From: a virus | Strand: one strand, 5' to 3' | IMG/VR virus record: IMGVR_UViG_3300030380_005507 | Location: 1 to 22,062 of that record | Length of the DNA: 22,062 nt | Shown here: piece after piece, positions 13,286 through 20,171 of the stretch | How positions within the stretch are numbered: the first letter of the stretch is position 1 | Layout of the letters: each line of letters begins with the position of its first letter | Position numbers and translations under genes: made by a program | The notes under the pieces: model-generated | Told to the model about the DNA's origin: nothing | The model's database searches: none | The model's input: the letters and a program-made list of their open reading frames with translations, nothing else

Positions 13286-15010
13286 ATGAGCATGATGGAC
13301 AATTTTTACAGATTACTCAAGCCCATTGCGGATAACTATTCCAATCCGCGCACAGCAGCGGCAGGCATTATCGGTCTTTTTAATCCCGGCCTTGGTATGG
13401 CATTGAGATACGGGCCAGAGATAGTCTCCGTGTTGCAAGGGCCTTATCAAGCGGGCGGGGGCTCAGGACTAGGCGCTCGCGGTGGCTCATCCGGTGGCAT
13501 GAGCGGCATGGTTCCCTCAAGCCTCGCAGGAAACCCGGGCGGTGTAGGGGGAAAACACGGTTTACCTCTCAGCGATTTGACTCAGTATCTTCAACGAGGC
13601 CGTGCATTGGACGATTCAGACATAAAGGGAAATATTCCTACGATGAATAAAGGCGGAGAGGTGCAGTTGCTTAATCCAAACATGCCACCGGGTCCGCGGA
13701 ACCCATACCTTCCCACAAGAGTCGCGCCACCTACTGGCATGACGTATGGCAGCAACGATGACTTAATCAGAGCTGCTCCATCTCGCGGCGTGGGTAGCTT
13801 GGGTGACATACTGCAAATGCTTAATCAAGGCAGAGGCAGGGGGCGGAGAGGGAATCCGATAATACCGCCAGGAAAACGGCCGACACTTCTTCCGATGACT
13901 AGCACAGTAGATTCTGTTCAAGGGTTCATTCCGAAACCTTACAATCCGCCCGGGATGCAAGAAGGCGGAACTGTCAGGACAGGTCAATTTATCGACGCGA
14001 ACAACAACGGCATTGATGACCGCGATGAAATTGTGGATGAAAGAATTCCTGTTTATGCTGGTGGCACACCAGGGTTCTATGACGGCGGGTTTGGACAAGA
14101 TCGTGTGGGGATGCCTGTCGCCTCCGCTCCTCCTAGCACCCAAGAGTCTTTGTTTGGCCCAGACGCTTCTGCTGTAATGAAAGAAGCAATGCTTGAGTAT
14201 GGCGGCTCTCGCAGCCCTTATGAGGGTTTTGCAGAGTACTTCAGTCGACCTGTATACGATCGCTCCACACCTCAGGCACCGCCGGAATCTGCTCCTATGC
14301 CCGACCCTGTTCTCGGCGCCGACGATCCGAGAGCTAATCTTGATGATCGTATCGCGCAGCTGATGGACCCTGGTAGGCAAGGTCTGACCAGAGAGGAAGC
14401 TTTGGAGCAACAATTACGCTCCATCTCTAAGGGTTATGACATCAACAACGACGGCGTTGTGACAAACGCTGAGTTCCAAATGTCGATGAATCCAGACTTC
14501 ACTGGAGTAGAGTCACGGATTCAAGAGCTGATGGATAGCGGGATGACTCGCCTAGAAGCCTTAGCTAAGCAGAGCTACGGCATTCAGCAGGGCTACGATT
14601 TGAATAATGACGGCATGGTCACTAACGCGGAATATGCTGAATTTATGAGAAATCAGCCAGCGGCTGCTACCCCTGCCCCTGAGGCAGCTGCGGAAACAAT
14701 CGCAGCCACAAGTCCACAGCAAGCCTTCCTCAACACGCTCGGGACGGTTCAAGGGGCCACACAAGCAGCAGACGCATCTCCACCAGTGGCCGACAGCGTG
14801 CAGCAGATGATTGACGGCATTCGAGCGCAAGGAATACCGGGCATTTTCGGCGGAAACTTCGATCTGACGGCCCTGCAGCAGCAGATCGCAGACTATCTGG
14901 AGTCTATCGGATACCAGGCACCCGGGGCGACTGATCAGCAACAAACCGCTATGCCGGTGCCCGACCGCGCGGTTGTTGACCGAGTTCGCACTCCGGTGAT
15001 TATGAGGTAG
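13286..15010 (+). CDS. Large virion-type protein with three EF-hand loops
   Basis: At 574 residues this is the longest gene between capsid and tail modules. An N-terminal helical segment with a hydrophobic A-A-A-G-I-I-G-L-F-N-P-G-L-G-M-A is followed by a long Gly/Pro-rich, probably disordered region (about 52-230). Three canonical 12-residue calcium loops are visible: DANNNGIDDRDE (237-248), DINNDGVVTNAE (385-396) and DLNNDGMVTNAE (438-449). The second and third are each preceded by a repeat-like helix (R-I-A-Q-L-M-D-P-G; R-I-Q-E-L-M-D-S-G), so they form a duplicated module. The end is Ala/Gln-rich. Two M-x-x-G-G-x-V motifs occur at about 119 and 223. I do not recognise a function; an internal or ejected virion protein is one possibility. 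Confidence 0.75.
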   Translation: MSMMDNFYRLLKPIADNYSNPRTAAAGIIGLFNPGLGMALRYGPEIVSVLQGPYQAGGGSGLGARGGSSGGMSGMVPSSLAGNPGGVGGKHGLPLSDLTQYLQRGRALDDSDIKGNIPTMNKGGEVQLLNPNMPPGPRNPYLPTRVAPPTGMTYGSNDDLIRAAPSRGVGSLGDILQMLNQGRGRGRRGNPIIPPGKRPTLLPMTSTVDSVQGFIPKPYNPPGMQEGGTVRTGQFIDANNNGIDDRDEIVDERIPVYAGGTPGFYDGGFGQDRVGMPVASAPPSTQESLFGPDASAVMKEAMLEYGGSRSPYEGFAEYFSRPVYDRSTPQAPPESAPMPDPVLGADDPRANLDDRIAQLMDPGRQGLTREEALEQQLRSISKGYDINNDGVVTNAEFQMSMNPDFTGVESRIQELMDSGMTRLEALAKQSYGIQQGYDLNNDGMVTNAEYAEFMRNQPAAATPAPEAAAETIAATSPQQAFLNTLGTVQGATQAADASPPVADSVQQMIDGIRAQGIPGIFGGNFDLTALQQQIADYLESIGYQAPGATDQQQTAMPVPDRAVVDRVRTPVIMR

Positions 15011-15012
15011 TC

Positions 15013-15642
15013 ATGGCAAAGCGTAAGTTTGCTCCGGTTCCCAAAAATCGAAAAGGCACTCCGCTGAAATATCTAGAGGGATTGAGCGGGTCTGAGAAAA
15101 AAGCCAAAGAAGCTGAAATGAAGCGGACGGCCAAGAAAGCCAGGGAGGGTACGTTGACCAAAGCAGAAATGGACCGCATCTCAAAAGAGCGTGCAGCCAG
15201 AGGAATGAAGAAAGGTGGCTCAGCTAAGAAGGGCGGCGGTGGTACGCCGGCGTGCGTCAAGAAGCACGCGAAAAGCAGCGGCAAATCAGTTTCTACACTC
15301 AATAAGGTTTACAAGCGCGGTCTTGGCGCTTATTACAGTAGCGGCTCTCGTAACGTCCCCGCCAGTGCATGGGCCTGCGGAAGAGTCCGATCCTTTGCAA
15401 CTGGAAAGGGCGGTGCGCGTAAGGCAGACGCTGACCTTCTGAAAAAGAAAGCGGGAGGCAGCGTGGAGTTTGATGCAAAGAAATCTGACCTTAACAAGGA
15501 TGGCAAGATCAGTAAGTACGAGCGAAAGCGTGGCGAGGCGATCGCCCGCAATATGCGTAACGGTGGGATGGTAGAGCTCCAGGCTCGAGGCTGCGGCGCC
15601 ATGATGAATGCTAAGCGCAAGACCACCCGGGTTCCCAAATAA
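15013..15642 (+). CDS. Basic protein with DUF5824-like region and one EF-hand loop
   Basis: This 209-residue protein is very Lys/Arg-rich. The first part (about 15-60) has T-P-L-K-Y-L-E-G-L and a basic helix; the middle has V-Y-K-R-G-L-G-A-Y-Y-S-S-G-S-R and A-S-A-W-A-C-G-R-V-R-S-F, resembling the DUF5824-type proteins I recall in phages and large viruses (family call from memory). DLNKDGKISKYE at 159-170 is a perfect EF-hand loop. The C-terminus V-E-L-Q-A-R-G-C-G-A-M-M-N with a basic end recurs in small marine phage proteins I recall. It starts two bases after the 574-aa gene. The function is unknown. Confidence 0.75.
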   Translation: MAKRKFAPVPKNRKGTPLKYLEGLSGSEKKAKEAEMKRTAKKAREGTLTKAEMDRISKERAARGMKKGGSAKKGGGGTPACVKKHAKSSGKSVSTLNKVYKRGLGAYYSSGSRNVPASAWACGRVRSFATGKGGARKADADLLKKKAGGSVEFDAKKSDLNKDGKISKYERKRGEAIARNMRNGGMVELQARGCGAMMNAKRKTTRVPK

Positions 15643-15656
15643 CTGGAGACTGAATC

Positions 15657-16244
15657 GTGAAGAGAAAAGCTAAAGGTATGAAGGAAGGCGGTGCAACTGG
15701 ATCGATTCTAGAAAAAATGAACAAGCCTTTTTTCGAGGTTGATGAACTGCCCAAGGCTCAACGAGAGAAGGTCAAAAAATTATTGGGTAATGCGGTGGAT
15801 AAATCGTTTGAATCCCTTACTAAATCAGAAGTGGATAAGCTAATGAAAGAGCTAGGGCTAATGCCTCGCAAGGGCCCAGCTAAACCGCCTAGCAAATCAG
15901 ACATGAAGACATTGGAGGATCGGATGAAAAGGGCGAAGAAAAAAATGAAGGGCGGTGCCATGAAAACCAAGGGCATGAAGAAAGGCGGTGCCATGAAAAC
16001 CAAGGGCATGAAGAAAGGCGGCGCTATGAAGTCCAAAGGTTACGCTAAAGGCGGTGCCATGAAGACTAAGGGCATGGCCAAAGGCGGCATGATGAAAACT
16101 AAAGGCATGGCCAAGGGCGGTATGATGAAGTCCAAGGGCATGGCCAAGGGTGGCGCCATGAAAACCAAGGGCGGCAACAAGGGCGGCGTGAAGCGGAACA
16201 TGCGTCCACCGTCAAGTTCGAAGAGCGGCCTTTACGGGAGATAG
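15657..16244 (+). CDS. Lys/Gly-rich protein with a seven-fold 11-aa repeat tail
   Basis: The 195-residue product starts at a GTG after TGGAGA. Residues 1-98 form a helical, basic domain with K-E-G-G-A-T-G-S-I-L-E-K-M-N and Q-R-E-K-V-K-K-L-L. Then seven repeats of GGAMKTKGMKK type follow and the protein ends in an Arg/Ser-rich stub. The tail has almost no acidic residues, resembling histone H1-like or protamine-like tails, so DNA condensation or virion packing is a reasonable guess. The first two units are identical in DNA, so the array is changing in length. Nothing catalytic is seen. It could equally be a low-complexity structural linker. Confidence 0.8.
   Translation: MKRKAKGMKEGGATGSILEKMNKPFFEVDELPKAQREKVKKLLGNAVDKSFESLTKSEVDKLMKELGLMPRKGPAKPPSKSDMKTLEDRMKRAKKKMKGGAMKTKGMKKGGAMKTKGMKKGGAMKSKGYAKGGAMKTKGMAKGGMMKTKGMAKGGMMKSKGMAKGGAMKTKGGNKGGVKRNMRPPSSSKSGLYGR
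15951..16181 (+). repeat. Seven tandem 33-bp repeats
   Basis: Units begin at 15951, 15984, 16017, 16050, 16083, 16116 and 16149, all in frame and without spacers. Units 1 and 2 are identical across 33 bp; later units vary mostly at codons 3, 6 and 9-10 (Ala/Met, Thr/Ser, Met/Tyr, Lys/Ala). The exact period and the identical pair point to expansion by slippage or unequal recombination. Confidence 0.92.
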
Positions 16245-16931
16245 ATGGCATATTTGCAAAGTAACGTACCCCATTTCAAATGCTGGGTGCGCAGGGAATA
16301 CACGCATAACCATCAAAAGTATCACGGCGAGTTCATCCACGCGATGGCGATCGCCGTGACTACGATGCCGACGCGGTGCTTGAGTTTTCAGCTGATATTC
16401 ACCGGCGCTGAAACTTATGACGATGATGATGAGCCTAACGTACATGGCGGTGCCATGTGGGCGCGCATGCCTATTACGGCATTGGTGGGTGACACGGCCT
16501 TAGAGGAGTGGCCCGAGCCGATGCCTGTCTGGGCAGCGCAGCCTTGGGACTGCAGCTCCCACCATCATGCTGTATATGTCCTTGATAGAGCCACGCCGTG
16601 CCCCTGGCTGGCGATTATCGACGGTGAAACCTACCCCGCCAAATATTATTTTACGGTGGATTACTCCGAGAACGAAATCGCCGACGATCCAGCGCAGCAC
16701 AAACAGAGTCATGTGCTCGAGCTGTTAGACGCCGGGCCCTGGACGGGTAACATTGTGGCGCTGCCCAATAATCGCGTGAGGGTCACACACCCCGCCTGGT
16801 TTGAGACAGGCGAGGGGGCGCCTGACTTCCGCCCGTCACAACATATCCATTACAGCAAAAGTGACTTAGACTACACTCTCGATGTAAATCAGATTTTCAA
16901 CAATCTGTACGCGGAGCAAGAAAATGAGTGA
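16245..16931 (+). CDS. Conserved phage protein of unknown function, His/Trp-rich
   Basis: The 228-residue protein begins MAYLQSNVPHFKCWVRREYT, continues H-G-E-F-I-H-A-M-A-I-A-V-T, and later has P-W-D-C-S-S-H-H-H-A-V, F-T-V-D-Y-S-E-N-E and H-K-Q-S-H-V-L-E-L. These blocks match a widespread marine phage family I recall, named only as hypothetical. Composition is mildly acidic with many His, Trp and Cys, unlike its basic neighbours. A globular soluble protein is likely; metal binding through the His/Cys cluster is possible but unproved. It starts directly after the preceding stop, with GGGAG upstream. Confidence 0.78.
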   Translation: MAYLQSNVPHFKCWVRREYTHNHQKYHGEFIHAMAIAVTTMPTRCLSFQLIFTGAETYDDDDEPNVHGGAMWARMPITALVGDTALEEWPEPMPVWAAQPWDCSSHHHAVYVLDRATPCPWLAIIDGETYPAKYYFTVDYSENEIADDPAQHKQSHVLELLDAGPWTGNIVALPNNRVRVTHPAWFETGEGAPDFRPSQHIHYSKSDLDYTLDVNQIFNNLYAEQENE

Positions 16932-17055
16932 GCTGACAATCGCTGCCAAAAGGAAAATGATCGCCGAGTTACGCAAAGCATCCAAGCTTCATGCAGGACA
17001 GGCTGATCGCCTAGAAAAAACCCTGCCAAAAAAGAAAACCAAAAAGGGTAAATAG
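16924..17055 (+). CDS. Very small basic helical protein
   Basis: The 43-residue frame begins MSELTIAAKRKMIAELRKAS and ends in KKKTKKGK. It starts eight bases inside the previous gene and stops two bases before the adaptor gene. The single amphipathic helix plus Lys-rich tail would suit nucleic-acid or capsid binding. I do not recognise a family. Coupling on both sides is the main evidence that it is expressed. Confidence 0.6.
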   Translation: MSELTIAAKRKMIAELRKASKLHAGQADRLEKTLPKKKTKKGK

Positions 17056-17057
17056 CC

Positions 17058-17753
17058 GTGGCCACGAGCGGAAGCAAGGACTTTGAGCTTGACGTTGCAG
17101 ATTACGTCGAAGAGGCGTTTGAGCGCTGCGGACTAGAGCTTAGGACCGGGTATGACCTCAAGACCGCTCAAAGGTCGCTGAACTTGATGCTGGCTGAGTG
17201 GGCTAATAGAGGACTCAATCAGTGGACGATTAAGGCCAAGACCATCGCGGCGGTGAAGGACACTATCACCTATGAGGTGGACTCCACTACGCCCACCAGC
17301 ATTATTGACGTGCTAGATGTGTTTGTCCGAGAAACCATATCTGGCACTACAACCGACGTGCCGCTGAGCAAACTGTCGAGAGCCGAGTATGCTCACATCT
17401 CCACCAAAACAACTACTGGCAAGCCCAATCAATACTTTGTTGACAAGCAGATTAGCCCCACTATCACAGTGTGGCCGGCGCCAGATAAGAACAGCACTTA
17501 CACCATCCATGTAAACGTGCTCGTGCGAATGGATGACGCAGATGTGGGGTCCGATACCCTTGAAATGCCATTTCGGTTTTACCCGTGCCTAGCAGCTGGT
17601 TTGGCATATTACATGGCACTTAAACGCGCGCCGGAGAAGGTGACCCTTCTGAAGCAGCTGTATGAGGAAGAGTTCGAGCGAGCACTGAGCCAGGACCAGA
17701 GCAGGGCTTCATTTAAGGTGGCGCCTGATCTTACTATTTACAGGATTGCCTGA
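17058..17753 (+). CDS. Head-tail adaptor, P22 gp4-like
   Basis: This 231-residue protein has the layout of P22 gp4-type connector adaptors, which attach below the portal after DNA packaging. It shows an N-terminal helix V-E-E-A-F-E-R-C-G, then L-N-L-M-L-A-E-W-A-N-R-G-L-N-Q-W-T (about 46-62), a beta section with V-W-P-A-P-D near 137-142, and F-R-F-Y-P-C-L-A-A-G-L-A-Y-Y-M-A (about 173-188) leading to the terminal charged helix. The W-A-N-R-G-L-x-x-W block is a good family mark. The start is GTG, with AAGGGTAAATAGCC before it. It opens the connector module and is followed by a second adaptor 320 bases downstream. Confidence 0.82.
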   Translation: MATSGSKDFELDVADYVEEAFERCGLELRTGYDLKTAQRSLNLMLAEWANRGLNQWTIKAKTIAAVKDTITYEVDSTTPTSIIDVLDVFVRETISGTTTDVPLSKLSRAEYAHISTKTTTGKPNQYFVDKQISPTITVWPAPDKNSTYTIHVNVLVRMDDADVGSDTLEMPFRFYPCLAAGLAYYMALKRAPEKVTLLKQLYEEEFERALSQDQSRASFKVAPDLTIYRIA

Positions 17754-18076
17754 TGCCATTCGCGCCGGGCAAAAATGCTTATGGCATCTGTGATATTACA
17801 GGCTTCCGCTACAAGCTGAAGGACATGAAAAAGACCTGGGACGGCCTGCTGGTGGGCCCAGATCAATGGTCCCCTAAGCACCCGCAATTGATGCCTAAGC
17901 CCCCGCCGATTGATCCCCAGGCAGTGCGAGACGCCAGAATTGATCCGTCCGCAGACGGCAACGATGGCAACTTTTTCATGGTGTACACTAACGTTGGCAA
18001 AGGCAAACTAGGCACCCAACTGACGCCGTTTGGACTGACGGTTAGCGTAGGGACGGTGACGGTAACAACGACATGA
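17753..18076 (+). CDS. Degenerate zinc-ribbon-like protein
   Basis: The 107-residue product matches a marine phage family I recall, in which a zinc ribbon C-D-x-C-G-F...W-x-G...V-C-x-x-C precedes E-P-K-H-P-Q. Here the frame is clear (C-D-I-T-G-F-R-Y-K-L, W-D-G-L-L-V-G-P-D-Q-W, S-P-K-H-P-Q-L), but three of the four metal cysteines are replaced: only Cys13 is kept, with Thr16, Gly35 and Gln38 at the others. The fold may persist without metal. The C-terminal third is beta-rich (G-L-T-V-S-V-G-T-V-T-V). It overlaps both neighbouring adaptor genes by one to four bases, suggesting a neck or tail role. Confidence 0.75.
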   Translation: MPFAPGKNAYGICDITGFRYKLKDMKKTWDGLLVGPDQWSPKHPQLMPKPPPIDPQAVRDARIDPSADGNDGNFFMVYTNVGKGKLGTQLTPFGLTVSVGTVTVTTT

Positions 18077-18720
18077 GCTTTACACTTGCAACTCTGAAGA
18101 CTGCAGTCAAAGATTATTTACAGGTCGATGAGACAACTTTCAACGCCAGCCTAGACACGTTTATCAAAGAAGCTGAGAGCCGCATCTTCAAGCTGGTTCA
18201 GCTGCCAGAGCAACGTCAGAACGTAAGCGGCAACGTCACTGCTACCGTCAGGTTCTTGGCGACGCCCTCTGATTTTTTCGCTCCGTTTTCTCTGGCCGTG
18301 ATCTCAAGTAACAAGTATCACTACCTGGATTACAAGCACCCGTCGTTTATAAAAGAATTTAGCCCTGACACAACGGTGACCGGGCGCCCGCGGTATTACA
18401 GTCTGTTCGACAACACTGCTTTTGAGCTATCCCCGGTGCCAGATCAAAGTTACTCGATCGAACTACACTATCTTCATAAGCCACCGTCGCTGACCGTGGG
18501 CACCGACTCTGGCAGCACTTTGCTATCCACCGATCATCCCGATCCTTTGTTATACGGCACATTGGTGGAGGCTGCGGTGTTTTTGAAGGAGCCGCCCGAT
18601 GTTATTGGGAACCTCGAGCAACGGTTCAAGGAAGGCATTGCCAGAATGAAAAATGTGTCTGAGGGCCGCGCCACCAGAGATGAATTCAGATATGACTTGT
18701 TGAGGACAGGAGTGACGTAG
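18073..18720 (+). CDS. Second adaptor / tail-tube-like protein, SU10 adaptor type
   Basis: The 215-residue protein has an N-terminal helical part (L-K-T-A-V-K-D-Y-L-Q, then F-I-K-E-A-E-S-R-I-F at about 35-44). A beta section follows, with P-S-D-F-F-A-P-F-S-L and Y-H-Y-L-D-Y, then R-P-R-Y-Y-S-L, F-E-L-S-P-V-P-D and E-L-H-Y-L-H-K-P-P at about 110-140. A helical end contains H-P-D-P-L-L-Y-G-T-L-V-E-A-A. This R-Y-Y-x...P-x-P-D...Y-Y/H-Y pattern is that of SU10/tail-tubular-A-like adaptors that extend the neck below the portal. It overlaps its upstream neighbour (ATGA). Confidence 0.8.
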   Translation: MSFTLATLKTAVKDYLQVDETTFNASLDTFIKEAESRIFKLVQLPEQRQNVSGNVTATVRFLATPSDFFAPFSLAVISSNKYHYLDYKHPSFIKEFSPDTTVTGRPRYYSLFDNTAFELSPVPDQSYSIELHYLHKPPSLTVGTDSGSTLLSTDHPDPLLYGTLVEAAVFLKEPPDVIGNLEQRFKEGIARMKNVSEGRATRDEFRYDLLRTGVT

Positions 18721-18721
18721 A

Positions 18722-19450
18722 GTGTCTAGAATCAGGGATCTAGAAGGCAAGAAAGTAGCAATAATTGGGTTAGGCGCATCACAGATTGATTATGTAATAG
18801 GCAGAGAAAACAGCGCTGTCTGGGATGAAGTCTGGTGCATCAACTCGAGTATTTCCGTATTCAAGTGCGATCGGGTCTTTATGATGGACCCAGCGTCGCG
18901 CTACCTCGACACAGAGGACGCTGGTAACCAAACCGACGTCATGCGGCGCCTGCTGCCTGACTTTGACCCTGCTATCCCAATCTACTCCTGCGAGCTGGAT
19001 GAAAGAGTTCCAGCGGTGGTGGAGTATCCCATCAATGATGTGATCGGAGATCAGAAATGCGCATACATGAATACAACTGTGGCGTATGCGATTGCGTTTG
19101 CCCTATATAACAAAGTCGGTCACATTGACCTTTATGGCATGGATTTTAGTTATAAGCACAATTTGCATTTCGCAGAGGCCGGGAGGGCGTGTGTAGAGTT
19201 CTGGGTTTCTCGCTGCATTAGCAATGGTGTGAGTGTCGGATGCAGCCCCAGGTCCGCGCTACTAGACAGTAATGTCGAGCCGCATGAACGATTATATGGA
19301 TATCACCGTTTAGATGATCCTCTTCTAGCGACGCCAGATGAGGATGGTCAATGGCTGGTCTGCAAGCGCAGCCAGTTTGCTGAAGCCCAGGCGCAGTACA
19401 ATTTTCAGAAGGTAGAACTGCCAGCAGCACCGGAGCCATACAAGGGATGA
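18722..19450 (+). CDS. Rossmann-like protein, DUF115/6-HMP-kinase-like
   Basis: This 242-residue protein starts at GTG one base after the adaptor stop. The N-terminus K-K-V-A-I-I-G-L-G-A-S-Q (10-21) is a Rossmann first strand and glycine-rich turn. Then W-D-E-V-W-C-I-N-S-S and R-V-F-M-M-D-P follow, and near residue 136 comes H-I-D-L-Y-G-M-D-F-S-Y, a signature I recall from DUF115/MptE-like proteins, some of which are linked to glycan or pterin chemistry. I recall homologues between neck genes in marine phages. Substrate and activity cannot be read from the sequence. It is the only enzyme-like gene in the structural block besides terminase and lysozyme. The C-terminal ~45 residues are a Gln/Ala-rich extension. 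Confidence 0.7.
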   Translation: MSRIRDLEGKKVAIIGLGASQIDYVIGRENSAVWDEVWCINSSISVFKCDRVFMMDPASRYLDTEDAGNQTDVMRRLLPDFDPAIPIYSCELDERVPAVVEYPINDVIGDQKCAYMNTTVAYAIAFALYNKVGHIDLYGMDFSYKHNLHFAEAGRACVEFWVSRCISNGVSVGCSPRSALLDSNVEPHERLYGYHRLDDPLLATPDEDGQWLVCKRSQFAEAQAQYNFQKVELPAAPEPYKG

Positions 19451-19737
19451 TAAGCGCAAACGTAGGAGTAGATGTGGGAACGGTTGGGGTTGCCACCTCA
19501 GACAATGGAGGTCACCCACCTGAGTTCTGGGCCAATCGCGCAATAGAGCAAATCGCGGGCATTTCCGAGAATGCTCCCCCACATATACGCCAACAGGCCG
19601 AGGCTTTTCGACAGCAGCTATATGAGGTAGTCTTGCGAAATATGAAGAGTGCGATATCAAGTGATCGCACGACTCTGGCGTATCTGTTGAACAGCCAGGG
19701 GCACGCTGATCTAGCTAAGATACTGAAGGAGCTCTAA
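19447..19737 (+). CDS. Small conserved helical protein
   Basis: The 96-residue product starts at ATGA overlapping the previous stop. After a 15-residue Gly/Val-rich lead it has G-G-H-P-P-E-F-W-A-N-R-A, a helix H-I-R-Q-Q-A-E-A-F-R-Q-Q-L and R-N-M-K-S-A-I-S-S-D-R-T-T-L, ending in G-H-A-D-L-A-K-I-L. I recall this G-H-x-P-E...A-E-A-F...S-D-R-T-T pattern as common and uncharacterised in marine phages, next to neck or tail genes. Role unknown; position suggests an assembly factor or minor tail component. Confidence 0.75.
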   Translation: MISANVGVDVGTVGVATSDNGGHPPEFWANRAIEQIAGISENAPPHIRQQAEAFRQQLYEVVLRNMKSAISSDRTTLAYLLNSQGHADLAKILKEL

Positions 19738-20168
19738 TGGCGATCTCAAATGCAGTGGCAAATTCGTTTAAACAAGAGCTTCTTGTAGGCACTCATAATT
19801 TTACTGCGAGCTCGGGTAACACTTTCAAACTAGCGTTGTACACATCCTCGGCGACACTAGGCGCCAGCACTACGGCGTTTACAACGAGCCAGGAAGCGTC
19901 TGGCACCAACTACACAAGCGGGGGTAACGCCCTTACCAGCGTGACGCCAGTCCTGGCGAGCTCTACTGCGGTGTGCGATTTTGCAGACCTTACCTTTGGC
20001 ACTGCGACTTTGAGTGGCGTCCGAGGGGCTCTTATCTACAACTCTTCTGCCTCTAACAAAGCGGTTTGTAGCCTGGACTTTGGCGCTGACAAATCTAGTA
20101 CAGCAGGCAATTTCACAGTTGTTTTCCCCTCTCCGACAGCGACGGGCGCCATCATCCGGTTGGCATAA
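19737..20168 (+). CDS. Beta-rich minor structural protein
   Basis: This 143-residue product is rich in Ser, Thr, Ala and Gly. It begins with N-S-F-K-Q-E-L-L-V-G-T-H-N-F and has T-F-K-L-A-L-Y-T-S-S, G-T-N-Y-T-S-G-G and a final block F-T-V-V-F-P-S-P-T-A-T-G-A-I-I-R-L-A. The F-K-L-A-L-Y and Y-x-x-G-G pattern is one I recall in phage virion proteins of unknown detail. All beta strands, no catalytic motif. It overlaps the gene before it by one base and the gp10-like gene begins four bases later, placing it in the tail module. Confidence 0.75.
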   Translation: MAISNAVANSFKQELLVGTHNFTASSGNTFKLALYTSSATLGASTTAFTTSQEASGTNYTSGGNALTSVTPVLASSTAVCDFADLTFGTATLSGVRGALIYNSSASNKAVCSLDFGADKSSTAGNFTVVFPSPTATGAIIRLA

Positions 20169-20171
20169 TGT

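Noticed and set aside
13763-14413. 216-codon minus-strand frame
   Set aside because: It lies opposite the 574-aa gene, is Arg/Cys/Ser-rich, and has no ribosome site or neighbours on that strand.
15951-16181. CRISPR-like array
   Set aside because: The units are contiguous, in frame and without unique spacers; it is a coding tandem repeat.
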